Source: Chromobacterium vaccinii
GTDB lineage: Bacteria > Pseudomonadota > Gammaproteobacteria > Burkholderiales > Chromobacteriaceae
Direction of reading: 5' to 3'
Assembly (NCBI RefSeq): GCF_000971335.1
Contig: NZ_JZJL01000036.1
Coordinates: forward strand, 1 to 55,537
Length of the DNA: 55,537 nt
Positions within the stretch are counted from its first letter, which is position 1. Every line of letters starts with the position of its first letter. This document shows, one piece after another, positions 1 through 8,444 of this stretch. The position numbers and the translations under genes were made by a program. Under the pieces are notes generated by a model. That model was given only the letters and a program-made list of their open reading frames with translations. It did no database searches and was not told where the DNA came from.

Positions 1-2
1 AG

Positions 3-248
3 CGCTACCGGCAATATCCGGCCACGTCGCGGCTGCGCGGCGACGAGGGCACGGCCTACTTGTCCATCCGCATCGACCGCGAGGGGCGGGTGCTGGCGGC
101 GCGGCTGAGCCGCGGCAGCGGACATCCGGCGCTGGACCAGGCCGCCCTGGACACCGCCTACCGCGCCGCGCCGCTGCCGCGCATTCCGGACGCGTTGCCG
201 GATATGTTGGAGCTGGCGGTGCCGGTGGAGTTCTTCCTCGAACAGTAA
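3..248 (+). CDS. TonB C-terminal domain protein (partial, 5' end outside window)
   Basis: The reading frame is open from base 3 and closes with TAA at 246-248, so only the last 81 residues are seen. They read as a TonB C-terminal domain: a YP-x(3)-R-type start, the strand pair LSIRIDREGRVLAARLSRGSG, then a helix HPALDQAALDTAYRAAPLP and a closing strand that ends VPVEFFLEQ. TonB carries energy from the ExbB-ExbD complex of the inner membrane to outer-membrane receptors. Whether this is the main TonB or a specialised paralogue cannot be told, because the transmembrane anchor and the proline-rich linker lie outside the window. Confidence 0.85.
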   Translation, partial: RYRQYPATSRLRGDEGTAYLSIRIDREGRVLAARLSRGSGHPALDQAALDTAYRAAPLPRIPDALPDMLELAVPVEFFLEQ

Positions 249-276
249 TGCCCGCCGGAGCCGGCTTGCCGCATAA

Positions 277-295
277 TGTCGGCTGACAGCCGACA
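277..295. other. 8-bp perfect hairpin in leader of the small exported-protein gene
   Basis: TGTCGGCT (277-284) and AGCCGACA (288-295) pair around a 3-base loop, ending 11 bp before the ATG at 307. A CATAAT (272-277) just before it could be a -10 box. There is no T-run, so it is not a normal terminator. It could be an operator or a leader hairpin. The function is unknown. Confidence 0.4.
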
Positions 296-306
296 ATGGG
301 AACACA

Positions 307-636
307 ATGAACAAGCTGATGTTGAGCGCGCCGCTGCTGGCGGCGCTCGCTGCCGGCGGGGCCTGGGCGCAGAGCGCCGACGAACAGCTGCTGGCGGCGC
401 AGATGGCTTTCCAGCAGGCGCAAAACCAGCAAAGACAGCTGGATGGCAGGCTGAAGACGGCGCAGGACGAAAAGGCGGTCGCCGAACAGCGGCTGGCCGG
501 CGCGCAAGCCGCATTGGACAAGGCCAACGCCGAACTGGCTGCGGCCACCGACGCGCAATCGCGCAGCAAGCAGGCGCTGGATCAGGCGACCCAGACGCTG
601 AACCAGGCCTGGCAGCGCAAGGACGGCGGGCAGTAA
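307..636 (+). CDS. Small exported coiled-coil protein of unknown function
   Basis: This 109-residue protein starts with a clear signal peptide (MNKLMLSAPLLAALAAGGAWA, cut near residue 21). The rest is a heptad-like stretch rich in Ala, Gln, Lys and Glu, predicted to be one long coiled coil, with repeated AQAALDKANAELAAATDAQ-like segments. It has no Cys and no lipobox, so it should be a free periplasmic protein. It follows the tonB-like gene by 58 bp and converges on the DUF4124 gene, with the two stop codons abutting at 636/637. I do not recognise a family. Coiled-coil periplasmic proteins of this size often work at the envelope, but that is only inference. Confidence 0.7.
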   Translation: MNKLMLSAPLLAALAAGGAWAQSADEQLLAAQMAFQQAQNQQRQLDGRLKTAQDEKAVAEQRLAGAQAALDKANAELAAATDAQSRSKQALDQATQTLNQAWQRKDGGQ

Positions 637-1218
637 TCAGGGATTGAGCTGGCGGTAGCGGGCGATGTCCTGCTGCATCCGCTGGCGGAACGCGTCCAGC
701 TCGGCGCGCTTGGACGCCATCTGCCGCAAGAGGTCTTGTTGCGATTGCCGCAGCAGCTGCAGATTGCGCACGGCGGCTGCCGGCGGCGTTTGCTGGTTCT
801 GCCGTGCGCGCTCCAGATCCTGCTCCAGATGGCCGCGTTGCAGCGCCAGCCCCTGGCCGCGCAGCTCCAGCGCGCGGTAGGAGGATTGCAGCACCGCCAG
901 CTGGCGCTCGCGGTCGGCCTGCAGGTCGGCCAGCGTCGGATAGCTCTGCACCAGCGCCTGGTCGTGGCGTGCGGCGTCCATCCGTTGTTGTTGCTGTTGT
1001 CGGGCCGCGGCGGCGGACGCCTCGCGCGCCTGGCGCTGGGCGGCGGTTTCGGCCGGCTTGTTGACGGCGCCTTGCTTGCTCAGCTCGGCGACGCCGCGGC
1101 TCTGGCTCTCAAGCGGCGGCGAGTCGCTGTAATGCGTGTTGCCGGCCTCGTCCACCCATTTGTAGACGCCGGCCTGGGCCAGCGAACACAGCAGCAAGAG
1201 GCCGGCAAGCGCTTTCAT
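637..1218 (-). CDS. DUF4124-domain exported protein
   Basis: The start is taken as ATG at 1218, giving 193 residues, because it opens a signal peptide (MKALAGLLLLCSLAQA). The mature N-terminus GVYKWVDEAGNTHYSDSPP is the DUF4124 signature, a short beta domain found at the N-terminus of many exported proteobacterial proteins. The rest (about 60-190) is a Gln/Arg-rich coiled coil. The gene starts one base after the pyrE stop codon on the same strand, so the two are almost certainly co-transcribed. That says nothing about function, which is unknown for the family. Confidence 0.75.
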   Translation of the reverse strand: MKALAGLLLLCSLAQAGVYKWVDEAGNTHYSDSPPLESQSRGVAELSKQGAVNKPAETAAQRQAREASAAAARQQQQQRMDAARHDQALVQSYPTLADLQADRERQLAVLQSSYRALELRGQGLALQRGHLEQDLERARQNQQTPPAAAVRNLQLLRQSQQDLLRQMASKRAELDAFRQRMQQDIARYRQLNP

Positions 1219-1219
1219 G

Positions 1220-1864
1220 TCAGTCGTCGACTCCGTATTGGGCGCGGTAGGCGCGCACCGCGTCGAGGTGGGCGGCCAGTTCCGGGCTGTTTTCCAGGAA
1301 TCCCAGCACATCCTTCAGCGTGGCGATGGCCACCACCGGCAGGCCATGCTGCTGCGCCACTTCCTGCACCGCCGACAATTCGCCCTGGCCGCGCTCCATC
1401 CGGTCCAGCGCGATGGCGACGCCGGCCGGTTCGGCGCCGGCGGCGCGGATCAGCTCCACCGATTCGCGCACCGAGGTGCCGGCCGAGATCACGTCGTCGA
1501 TGATCAGCACCTTGCCTTGCAGCGGCGCGCCGACCAGGGTGCCGCCCTCGCCGTGGTCCTTGGCTTCCTTGCGGTTGTAGGCGAAGGGCACGTTGCGGCC
1601 CTGCTCCGCCAGCGCCATGCCGGCGGCGGCGGCCAGGATGATGCCTTTATAGGCCGGCCCGAACAGCATGTCGAACTGGATGCCGCTTTGCTGGATGGAC
1701 TTGGCGTAGAATCGCGACAGGTTCAGCGTGGACAGACCGTCGTTGAACAGGCCGGCGTTGAAGAAGTACGGCGACTTGCGGCCCGCCTTGGTGATGAACT
1801 CGCCAAACTTCAGCACCTGCTTGTCGAGCGCAAAACGAATAAAATCCTGACGAAAGTCGCTCAT
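1220..1864 (-). CDS. pyrE: Orotate phosphoribosyltransferase
   Basis: PyrE joins orotate and PRPP to give OMP, the fifth step of pyrimidine synthesis, in the cytoplasm. The protein has the PRPP-binding signature [13 protein letters not shown] near residues 119-131 and the orotate-side motif [13 protein letters not shown] near 27-39. At 214 residues it has the normal length for the proteobacterial family. The start is ATG at 1864 and not the ATG two codons upstream, because AAGGA is spaced 6 bases from the former and directly abuts the latter. It is transcribed away from xth, with the DUF4124 gene directly downstream. Confidence 0.96.
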   Translation of the reverse strand: MSDFRQDFIRFALDKQVLKFGEFITKAGRKSPYFFNAGLFNDGLSTLNLSRFYAKSIQQSGIQFDMLFGPAYKGIILAAAAGMALAEQGRNVPFAYNRKEAKDHGEGGTLVGAPLQGKVLIIDDVISAGTSVRESVELIRAAGAEPAGVAIALDRMERGQGELSAVQEVAQQHGLPVVAIATLKDVLGFLENSPELAAHLDAVRAYRAQYGVDD

Positions 1865-1938
1865 CCTCATTCCTTATCGAATCGTTAACTGTTTGAACGG
1901 CTGAAAAAAACCGCCGCAAGCATAGCACGGGAGACACA

Positions 1939-2715
1939 ATGCTTCGAATCGTTTCCGCCAACCTCAACGGCATCCGCTCGGCGGACAAGAAGGGCTTTTT
2001 CGACTGGCTGGCCGGCATCGACGCCGACTTCGTCTGCGTGCAGGAGCTGAAGGCGCAGGCGGGCGACCTGTCCGAGCGGATGCGCAATCCGGACGGGCTG
2101 GCCGGCTACTTCCACTACGCCGAGAAGAAGGGCTACAGCGGCGTCGGCCTCTACACCCGGCACCAGCCGGACGCGGTGGTGGAGGGGCTGGGCGTCGACT
2201 GGATCGACGCCGAGGGCCGCTTCCTGCAACTGGATTTCGGCAAGCTGTCAGTGGTGTCGCTGTACCTGCCGTCCGGCTCCAGCAGCGACGAGCGCCAGCA
2301 GGTGAAGTTCGACTTCCTCGACGTGTTCATGCCGCACTTGGAAAAGCTGCGCGCCGAGGGCCGCGACATCGTGATCTGTGGCGACTGGAACATCGCCCAC
2401 AACGAGATCGACCTGAAGAACTGGAAGGGCAACCTGAAGAACTCGGGCTTTCTGCCGGAAGAGCGCGCCTGGATGACCGACCTCTTGGGCCGCGTCGGCT
2501 GGCGCGACGCGTGGCGCAACCTGTACCCGGACGCGCCCGGCTACACTTGGTGGAGCAACCGCGGCCAGGCTTACGCCAAGGACGTCGGCTGGCGCATCGA
2601 CTACCAGATCGTCACGCCGTCGCTGATGGAGCTGGCCGAATCCGCCAGCGTGTACAAGGACGAGAAATTCTCCGACCACGCGCCGCTGATCGTCGACTAC
2701 CGGCGGAGCCTGTGA
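1939..2715 (+). CDS. xth: Exodeoxyribonuclease III
   Basis: This 258-residue enzyme of the exonuclease-endonuclease-phosphatase fold is an AP endonuclease and 3'-exonuclease for base-excision repair. Visible motifs are the N-terminal RIVSANLNGIRSA, the metal-binding Glu in CVQELKAQ, the GDWNIAHNEID box and the C-terminal SDHAPL with the catalytic His. The sequence resembles the ExoA/Xth type of Neisseria and Gram-positives as much as E. coli XthA. A GGGAGA ribosome site precedes the ATG. The stop overlaps the next start by one base (TGATG), so the downstream hydrolase is translationally coupled. Confidence 0.95.
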   Translation: MLRIVSANLNGIRSADKKGFFDWLAGIDADFVCVQELKAQAGDLSERMRNPDGLAGYFHYAEKKGYSGVGLYTRHQPDAVVEGLGVDWIDAEGRFLQLDFGKLSVVSLYLPSGSSSDERQQVKFDFLDVFMPHLEKLRAEGRDIVICGDWNIAHNEIDLKNWKGNLKNSGFLPEERAWMTDLLGRVGWRDAWRNLYPDAPGYTWWSNRGQAYAKDVGWRIDYQIVTPSLMELAESASVYKDEKFSDHAPLIVDYRRSL

Positions 2716-3311
2716 TGTGGGACGACGATGACGTCACGCTGCTGACAGTGCCCGGCTGGGGCAACTCCGGCGACACGCACTGGCACGGCTATTGGGAAAA
2801 AACCTATCCGCTGGCGCGCCGCGCGGAGCAGCGCGACTGGCTGTACCCGACCCGCGACGAATGGGTGGCCGGCCTGGCCGCGGCAGTAGCGGAGATTCCG
2901 GGGCGACTGGTGATCGCCGCCCACAGCCTGGGCTGCCATACGACGGTCGCCTGGCTGCTGCAGGCCTCGCTGCTGGAGCAGCGCAAGCTGAAGGGCGCGC
3001 TGCTGGTGGCGCCGCCGGCGATTCCGCTGACCGACGAGCGCGCCCGCGCCAGCGGCGAGCTGCCGGAAGGCGCGCCGCTGCCGACCTTCGCCGGATTCGA
3101 GACGCTGCCGGAGCGCAAGTTGCCGGTGCCGACGCTATTGGTGGCCAGCCGCGACGATCCGTTCTGCGAGTTCGAAGAGGCGAGGCGGATGGCCGCGCTG
3201 TGGGGCGCGGAATTCGTCGACGGCGGCATGGCCGGCCATATGGGCAGCCACGCCGGCCTCGGCAGCTGGCCGGCTGGGCAGAGCCTGCTGCAGCGGCTGA
3301 TCCTGGGATAG
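2715..3311 (+). CDS. RBBP9/YdeN-type serine hydrolase
   Basis: A 198-residue alpha/beta hydrolase. The RBBP9/YdeN family signature is plain: the N-terminal VPGWGNSGDTHWHGYWE, the nucleophile elbow in HSLGCHTTVAWL (Ser), the acid in VASRDDPFCEF (Asp) and the catalytic His in GHMGSHAGLGSWP. The family has serine-hydrolase activity on small esters, and its natural substrate in bacteria is not known. The start ATG overlaps the xth stop by one base, so the two genes form an operon. A strong terminator follows 34 bp after the stop. Confidence 0.88.
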   Translation: MWDDDDVTLLTVPGWGNSGDTHWHGYWEKTYPLARRAEQRDWLYPTRDEWVAGLAAAVAEIPGRLVIAAHSLGCHTTVAWLLQASLLEQRKLKGALLVAPPAIPLTDERARASGELPEGAPLPTFAGFETLPERKLPVPTLLVASRDDPFCEFEEARRMAALWGAEFVDGGMAGHMGSHAGLGSWPAGQSLLQRLILG

Positions 3312-3344
3312 CGGACAGTCCGTTCCCACGCGATCATCGGCGGG

Positions 3345-3370
3345 AAGCCCGGCTTGGCCGGGCTTTTTTC
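3345..3370 (+). terminator. Rho-independent terminator after xth-hydrolase operon
   Basis: A perfect 9-bp stem (AAGCCCGGC, loop TTG, GCCGGGCTT) runs into a T-run on the plus strand. The minus strand lacks a T-run, so it serves the plus-strand operon only. Confidence 0.9.
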
Positions 3371-3384
3371 TTATGCGGAGGCGT

Positions 3385-4221
3385 TCAGCGCGCGACCGGC
3401 CGCGCCGGATCGCTGCACCATTCGCTCCAGGAGCCGGGATAGAGCCGGCTGCCGGGAAAGCCGGCGATCTCCATCGCCAGCAGGTTGTGGCAGGCGGTGA
3501 CGCCGGAGCCGCACTGGTGGACGATGGCGGCGGGGTCGAAGCCCTCGCCCAGCAGCGCCTCCCACTCGGCGCGCAGCCGCGCCGCCGGCTTGTAGCGGCC
3601 GGCGTCCAGATTGTCCATGAAGAAGCGGTTGGCGGCGCCGGGAATGTGGCCGCCGACCGGGTCTATCGTTTCGCCCACGCCGCGGAAGCGTTCCGGGCTG
3701 CGGGCGTCCACCACCGTGAATGCTTGTTCGTCCAGGTTGGCAAGCACCGCGCCGGCATCCACCGTCGCCTGCAGCGGGCGGCGGATGGCGAAGCGGCAGG
3801 GGCGGCGCTGCGGCGGCTCCGCGTCCACCGCGCCGCCGGCGGCCTGCCAGGCGGCGAAGCCGCCATCCAGCACCGCTACCTTGTCGTGCCCCAGCCAGCG
3901 CAGCAGCCACCAGGCGCGCGCCGCGTATTGCCCCGTCCCGTCGTCGTAGGCCACCACCTGGGTATTTTCCCCCACGCCCAGCGCGCCCAGATCCACCGCC
4001 AGCCGCTGGCCGTCCGGCAGCGGGTGGCGGCCGTTCTGGCCGTTCTTGCTGCCGGACAGGTGGTAATCGAGGTGCAGATAGTGCGCGCCCGGAATGCGCC
4101 CTTGCTCGTAGGCGGCGTGGCCGTAGTCGGGATTGTCCAGCTGGAAGCGGCAGTCCAGCACGATCAGCGATTCGCCAGGTTCGTCCATCAGCTGCTGGCA
4201 GGAAATCAGCGTGGTGTACAT
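3385..4221 (-). CDS. Thiosulfate/3-mercaptopyruvate sulfurtransferase (two rhodanese domains)
   Basis: A 278-residue tandem rhodanese protein. The N-terminal domain (about 5-135) is inactive and has the usual LDCRFQL and VAYDDGTGQYAARAWWLLRWLGH motifs. The C-terminal domain carries the active-site loop CGSGVTA with Cys at about 237. This loop is typical of SseA-type 3-mercaptopyruvate sulfurtransferases (CGSGVTA), while classical thiosulfate rhodaneses have CRxGxT/R. It moves sulfane sulfur to cyanide or thiols in the cytoplasm, and cyanide handling would suit a cyanogenic Chromobacterium (inference). The start is chosen at ATG 4221, because the 15 codons upstream do not look like the family. 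Confidence 0.88.
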   Translation of the reverse strand: MYTTLISCQQLMDEPGESLIVLDCRFQLDNPDYGHAAYEQGRIPGAHYLHLDYHLSGSKNGQNGRHPLPDGQRLAVDLGALGVGENTQVVAYDDGTGQYAARAWWLLRWLGHDKVAVLDGGFAAWQAAGGAVDAEPPQRRPCRFAIRRPLQATVDAGAVLANLDEQAFTVVDARSPERFRGVGETIDPVGGHIPGAANRFFMDNLDAGRYKPAARLRAEWEALLGEGFDPAAIVHQCGSGVTACHNLLAMEIAGFPGSRLYPGSWSEWCSDPARPVAR

Positions 4222-4437
4222 TTCTCGGCCTTGGTGTCGAAGAAGCGTCCAGCCTATGGTTATCACAACGGCTTTGGCAAGCCCGGCCTGTCCCTAGGTC
4301 TGGTGCTGGCGGCGAAATGCTTCGGGCCGCGGGGAATTTTCACAGTCCGAATAAATTAGTACTAGTATCAAATCGACCTTGAATTTATCAGCGTAAAATT
4401 TCAAAAAACTCATAAACCAAGCGGAGACGGGGAAGTC

Positions 4438-6087
4438 ATGTTGAGTCAATTTTCCATAGGCCAGCGCATCGCGGCGCTGGCGGGGGCCCTGCTGTTGGCT
4501 GTGGGCGTGGTGGGCGGCGTAGGCTGGTGGTCGATGGACAAGATCAACCGGGAACTGACGGCGCTGTTCGACCAGAAGATCGCGTTCCGGCACCAGATGG
4601 ACGATCTGCAGCGGACCATGCTGCATATCCGCCAGGATGAGAAGAACGTTTTCATCAGCATCGGCAATCCGGCCAATTCCGATCAGAGCATCCAGACCAA
4701 CAAGCAACTGCTGGACAAGCACATCGGGGATTTCAAGACCGGCGTGGCCAAAGCCAAGGGCATGGCGATGGCGGCGGACCACCAGGGCGAGTTCGACGGC
4801 ATGCTGGACGGCATCGCCGGCTACGAACAGGGCATGAGCGGCCTGTACCGGAAGATATCGGCCGGCGAGATCGCGGCCGCCAATATCGGTGACGCCGGCA
4901 TCGCGTCGTTCAAACCCAAGCTGTACGCGGCGCGCGACGCGCTGGACAAGCTGAGCAAGCTGGCGGACGACAGCGCGCAGCAGGCGGAGGACAGCCTGGA
5001 AACCAGCATGTCGCGCACCCAGCAGGGCATGTTGACGGTGCTGCTGCTGGCGCTGCTGGTCGGCGTCGCGCTGGCCTGGGTGATCGTGCGCTCCATCACC
5101 GCGCCGCTGCGGGCGATGCAGGACAGCATGCGCCACGCCGCCGAGCATAACGATCTGACCATCGCGGTGGACCAGACCGGCCGCGACGAGGTCAGCGAGA
5201 CCGGCCGCGCGCTGGCCCAGCTGTTGGCCAATCTGCGCGCCTTCATCGGCCAGACCCGCGACGACGCGAAGCAGGTCAACGATACCGCGCACGCGCTGTC
5301 CGAGGTGTCGCGCCGCATTGCCGAGGCGTCCAGAGTGCAGACCGATGCCTCCTCGTCCACGGCGGCCGCGGTGGAGCAGATGACGGTCAGCATCAACCTG
5401 GTGGCCGAGCACGCGACGGAAATGGCCAGCGAGGCCAAGAGCAGCATGAGCGCGGCGGTCAGCGGCAGCGAGACGGCGGGCGAGACCGCCGGCCAGATGC
5501 AGGAGATCGCGCGGGTGATCGGCCGCTCGGAAACCATCATCAGCGGCCTGAACCAGCGTTCTGACGAGATCGGCAATATCGTCGACGTGATCCACGACAT
5601 TGCCGAGCAGACCAATCTGTTGGCGCTGAACGCGGCGATCGAGGCGGCGCGCGCCGGGGAGATGGGCCGCGGCTTCGCGGTGGTGGCGGACGAGGTGCGC
5701 AAGCTGGCCGAGCGCACCGCCCAGGCCACCGGCGAGATTTCCGAGAAGATCCAGGCGGTGCAGGGCGACACCTCCACCGCGGCGGCCAGCATGCGCGAGG
5801 CGGCGGAGCGGGTGTCCAGCGGCGTGGAGCTGAGCGGGCGCTTGAGCGAAAGGCTGGAACAGATCCGGACGCTGTCGGCCGGCCTGCTGGACAAGACCAG
5901 CGAGATCGCCGCGGCGATGCGCGAGCAGAGCACCGCCAGCAACGAGGCGGCGAAGAACGTCGAGCGCATCGCCAATATGGGTTCGGAAAACGGCCAGTCG
6001 GTGGAATCGTCGTCGGCGATGGCCAATCAGCTGTCGGGACTGGCCCACGGCCTGGACGAGGCGATCAGCCGCTTCCGCACCGCCTAG
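4438..6087 (+). CDS. Methyl-accepting chemotaxis protein
   Basis: A 549-residue transmembrane chemoreceptor. TM1 lies at about 9-30, followed by a periplasmic four-helix-bundle sensor (about 35-195), TM2 at about 198-217, a HAMP domain to about 265 and a signalling coiled coil to the end. The highly conserved hairpin tip reads [19 protein letters not shown] and continues [18 protein letters not shown] (about 390-425), where CheA and CheW bind. There is no C-terminal NWETF-like tail, so methylation probably relies on enzyme recruitment by other receptors. The ligand is unknown. It stands alone, divergent from the sulfurtransferase across a 216-bp region, with GGAG ahead of the ATG. Confidence 0.93.
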   Translation: MLSQFSIGQRIAALAGALLLAVGVVGGVGWWSMDKINRELTALFDQKIAFRHQMDDLQRTMLHIRQDEKNVFISIGNPANSDQSIQTNKQLLDKHIGDFKTGVAKAKGMAMAADHQGEFDGMLDGIAGYEQGMSGLYRKISAGEIAAANIGDAGIASFKPKLYAARDALDKLSKLADDSAQQAEDSLETSMSRTQQGMLTVLLLALLVGVALAWVIVRSITAPLRAMQDSMRHAAEHNDLTIAVDQTGRDEVSETGRALAQLLANLRAFIGQTRDDAKQVNDTAHALSEVSRRIAEASRVQTDASSSTAAAVEQMTVSINLVAEHATEMASEAKSSMSAAVSGSETAGETAGQMQEIARVIGRSETIISGLNQRSDEIGNIVDVIHDIAEQTNLLALNAAIEAARAGEMGRGFAVVADEVRKLAERTAQATGEISEKIQAVQGDTSTAAASMREAAERVSSGVELSGRLSERLEQIRTLSAGLLDKTSEIAAAMREQSTASNEAAKNVERIANMGSENGQSVESSSAMANQLSGLAHGLDEAISRFRTA

Positions 6088-6093
6088 GCGGCG

Positions 6094-6495
6094 TCAGCCG
6101 GCCTGCAGCGCCTGGCGCAGCCGGTCGGCCAGGTCCGGCCAGGCGCGCGCCGGCGCTTCGCGGCGCGGCGCGGCCCAGATCGGGCTGGGGAAGTGGGCGT
6201 CGTCGTCGAAGCGGGGAATCACGTGCCAGTGCAGATGGGGCACCACATTGCCCAGGCTGGCCAGGTTGATCTTGGCCGGCCGCATGACTTGGCGGATGGC
6301 GGCCTCGGCGCGCCATACCCAGTCCATCAGGCGCAGGCGCTCGTCGGCTGCGAGGTCGGTCATCTCCTTGGCGTGCGCTTTCCAGACCACGCGGCAGAAT
6401 CCCGGGTAGCCGGGTTCGTCCACCAGCACCACCCACAGTTCGTTGTTTTGGTACAGCAGATCGCCGGCGGGTTGCCGGCACAGTTCGCAGCTCAT
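6094..6495 (-). CDS. HIT-family protein
   Basis: A 133-residue histidine-triad protein. The catalytic HxHxH sits at residues 87, 89 and 91 (HLHWHV), and a CELC pair at the N-terminus could bind a metal. HIT proteins hydrolyse or transfer nucleoside phosphates such as AMP-lysine, Ap4A or adenylylsulfate. The natural substrate of this branch is not known. It converges on the chemoreceptor gene with only 6 bp between the stops and no clear terminator. Confidence 0.85.
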   Translation of the reverse strand: MSCELCRQPAGDLLYQNNELWVVLVDEPGYPGFCRVVWKAHAKEMTDLAADERLRLMDWVWRAEAAIRQVMRPAKINLASLGNVVPHLHWHVIPRFDDDAHFPSPIWAAPRREAPARAWPDLADRLRQALQAG

Positions 6496-6659
6496 GTCTT
6501 CGCTCCCGATGAAATGGCCCGATTGTACGCGCGGCCGGAGCCGGCGGGGCGGTGGGCGAAAACGGCTCTGTTATACTGGACATCAAATCCATGCGTTCAG
6601 TCTCGCGAATCGGGTGGTCTTATTCGCGGCGCAGCGCCAGCACTTGTTCGGGACCAATC

Positions 6660-7976
6660 GTGAGCCTTGCAAACAATCTTTCCATCATCCTTCTGCTGAT
6701 CGCCGCCAGCGCCTTTTTCTCGGTGTCGGAGATTTCGCTGGCCGCAGCGCGCAAGATCAAGCTCAGGCTGCTGGCGGAAGAGGGCAACCTCAACGCCGAG
6801 CGGGTGCTGGAGTTGCAGCAGCAGCCGGGACATTTCTTCACCGTGGTGCAGATCGGCCTGAACGCGGTGGCCATTCTGGCCGGCATTCTGGGCGAGGCGG
6901 CGTTCACGCCCTACTTCGCCTCGATGCTGCATCTGGTGACGCCGGCGGACTGGGTCGAGCGCCTGAGCTTCATCCTGTCCTTCCTGAGCGTGACCTCGCT
7001 GTTCGTGCTGTTCGCCGACCTGATGCCGAAGCGGCTGGGCATGGTGGCGCCGGAGCGCATCGCGTTGTTGGTGGTGCGGCCGATGATGTTCTGCGTGCGG
7101 GTGTTTCGGCCTTTGGTGTGGCTGTTCAATGGTCTGGCCAACGTGTTCTTCCGCATGCTGGGCGTGCCGACCGGCCGGCCGGACGACCTCACCTCCGCCG
7201 ACATCGTGGCGATGATGGACGCCGGCGCCGAGGCCGGCGTGCTGCAGCAGAGGGAGCACCATCTGATCGAAAACGTGTTCGAGCTGGAAAGCCGCACCGT
7301 GCCGTCGTCGATGACGGCGCGCGAAAGCATCGTCTACTTCACGCTGCACGAGGAAGAGGCCAGCATCAAGCAGAAGATCGCCGAGCATCCGCATACCAAG
7401 TTCCTGGTCTGCGACGGCGTGATCGACTCGGTGATCGGCTACGTCGACTCCAAGGACATCCTGATGCGGCTGATCAACCAGCAGAGCCTGTCGATGAAGC
7501 GCGAGCTGACGATACGCAATGTGCTGATCATCCCCGACACGCTGACGCTGTCCGAACTGCTGGAGCGCTTCAAGGCCTCGCGCGAGGACTTCGCGGTGGT
7601 GATGAACGAGTACGCGCTGGTGGTGGGCGTGATCACGCTGAATGACCTGATGAGCACGGTGATGGGCGACCTGGTCAACCAGTTCCAGGAGGAGCAGATC
7701 GTCCGCCGCGACGACCGCTCCTGGCTGGTGGACGGCGCGACGCCGGTGGAGGATGTGCTGCGGGCGCTGGACATCGGCGCCTTCCCCGACGACGAAAACT
7801 ACGAAACCATCGCCGGCTTCATGATGTACATGCTGCGCCGGATTCCCAAGCGCACCGACAGCGTGGAATTCGAGGGCTACAAGTTCGAGGTGGTGGATAT
7901 CGACAACTACCGGATCGACCAGCTGCTGGTGACGCTGGTCCCGCCGATGCAAGCCGAGGGCGAGTCCGCCCGCTGA
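6660..7976 (+). CDS. paeA: CNNM/CBS-domain membrane transporter, PaeA (YtfL) type
   Basis: This protein closely follows E. coli YtfL/PaeA along its length: FFSVSEISLAAARKIKL near the start, FADLMPKRLGM in the DUF21 membrane domain, then FLVCDGVIDSVIGYVDSKD and EDFAVVMNEYALVVGVITLND in the CBS pair, and a CorC/HlyC C-terminal domain ending YKFEVVDIDNYRIDQLLV. PaeA exports polyamines such as putrescine and cadaverine in enteric bacteria. Transport in this organism is inferred. The start is taken as GTG at 6660, which gives 438 residues like the family; upstream ATG and GTG codons in frame would add an unrelated tail. The ribosome site is weak. Confidence 0.82.
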   Translation: MSLANNLSIILLLIAASAFFSVSEISLAAARKIKLRLLAEEGNLNAERVLELQQQPGHFFTVVQIGLNAVAILAGILGEAAFTPYFASMLHLVTPADWVERLSFILSFLSVTSLFVLFADLMPKRLGMVAPERIALLVVRPMMFCVRVFRPLVWLFNGLANVFFRMLGVPTGRPDDLTSADIVAMMDAGAEAGVLQQREHHLIENVFELESRTVPSSMTARESIVYFTLHEEEASIKQKIAEHPHTKFLVCDGVIDSVIGYVDSKDILMRLINQQSLSMKRELTIRNVLIIPDTLTLSELLERFKASREDFAVVMNEYALVVGVITLNDLMSTVMGDLVNQFQEEQIVRRDDRSWLVDGATPVEDVLRALDIGAFPDDENYETIAGFMMYMLRRIPKRTDSVEFEGYKFEVVDIDNYRIDQLLVTLVPPMQAEGESAR

Positions 7977-7988
7977 TATTACGATTGG

Positions 7989-8004
7989 TTACACCCGCTT
8001 ACAC
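7989..8004 (+). promoter_or_regulatory. RstA-box-like direct repeat upstream of asr-like gene
   Basis: TTACAC occurs twice with a 10-bp period (TTACACCCGCTTACAC). It resembles the RstA box as I recall it from E. coli (TACATNTNGTTACA), the OmpR-type site that drives asr. A TACTAT at 8036-8041 could be the -10 box. The assignment is by eye only. Confidence 0.4.
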
Positions 8005-8109
8005 AGGCCTCACAGACGGGGTGGGGCGGCCTGCCTACTATGGGTTCAAGGGCGCACGAAACAGCGCCCCTGAAACAGAATCCTTACACTCGTATTCGGG
8101 AGCATGACC

Positions 8110-8358
8110 ATGAAAAAACTGACCGCCCTTCTGCTGGCCGCCGCCCTGGGCCTGGGTTCCGCCGCCACCTACGCCGCCGACGCTTCCGCTCCGGCTGCCA
8201 AGGCCGCCGCTCCGGCCAAGCATCACAAGCATCACAAGAAGCACCACGCCAAGAAGGCCAGCTCGGCTCCGGCCGCGCAAAAAGCGCAAGCCGCCAAGAA
8301 GCACGGCAAGCACCACCATCACAAGAAACACCACCACCACGCGAAGAAAGCGGCCTGA
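8110..8358 (+). CDS. asr: Asr-like acid-shock protein, His/Lys/Ala-rich, periplasmic
   Basis: An 82-residue secreted basic protein: signal peptide MKKLTALLLAAALGLGSAA, then only Ala, Pro, Ser, Lys and runs of His. The segment APAAQKAQAAKKHGKHH matches the repeat found in enterobacterial Asr (QKAQAAKKH), and its size and layout are also those of Asr. Asr is induced by low external pH and thought to buffer or protect the periplasm. Here the His runs are denser and could also bind metal. The start is ATG 8110, not 8104: GGGAGC is about 6 bases from 8110 and touches 8104. A strong terminator follows, so it is a single-gene unit. Confidence 0.65.
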   Translation: MKKLTALLLAAALGLGSAATYAADASAPAAKAAAPAKHHKHHKKHHAKKASSAPAAQKAQAAKKHGKHHHHKKHHHHAKKAA

Positions 8359-8386
8359 TCGGCCGGGTCATCTCCGGATGTGAGAG

Positions 8387-8416
8387 AAAGGAGGCTTAAG
8401 GCCTCCTTTTTGTTTT
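8387..8416 (+). terminator. Rho-independent terminator after asr-like gene
   Basis: A 9-bp stem AAAGGAGGC / GCCTCCTTT with loop TTAAG is followed by a T-rich tail. Confidence 0.9.
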
Positions 8417-8444
8417 GACGTCCTTTTTGAAGATTCTGTTGTAT

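Noticed and set aside
2771-2790. TGGCACG-like sigma-54 element inside the hydrolase gene
   Set aside because: The -12 half is TTGGG without the essential GC, and it lies within a coding region far from any start.
4294-6048. Long open frame on the minus strand opposite the chemoreceptor gene
   Set aside because: It is the mirror of a high-GC gene with strong third-position bias, its product is a low-complexity His/Arg/Leu string, and the plus-strand protein is a clear MCP.
6540-6659. A manganese riboswitch (yybP-ykoY type) ahead of the PaeA-like gene
   Set aside because: The conserved GGGGAGUAG-like core of that class is not present.
8219-8342. CAC/AAG-rich repeats in the asr-like gene
   Set aside because: They are the coding sequence for His/Lys runs, in frame and in a secreted protein.
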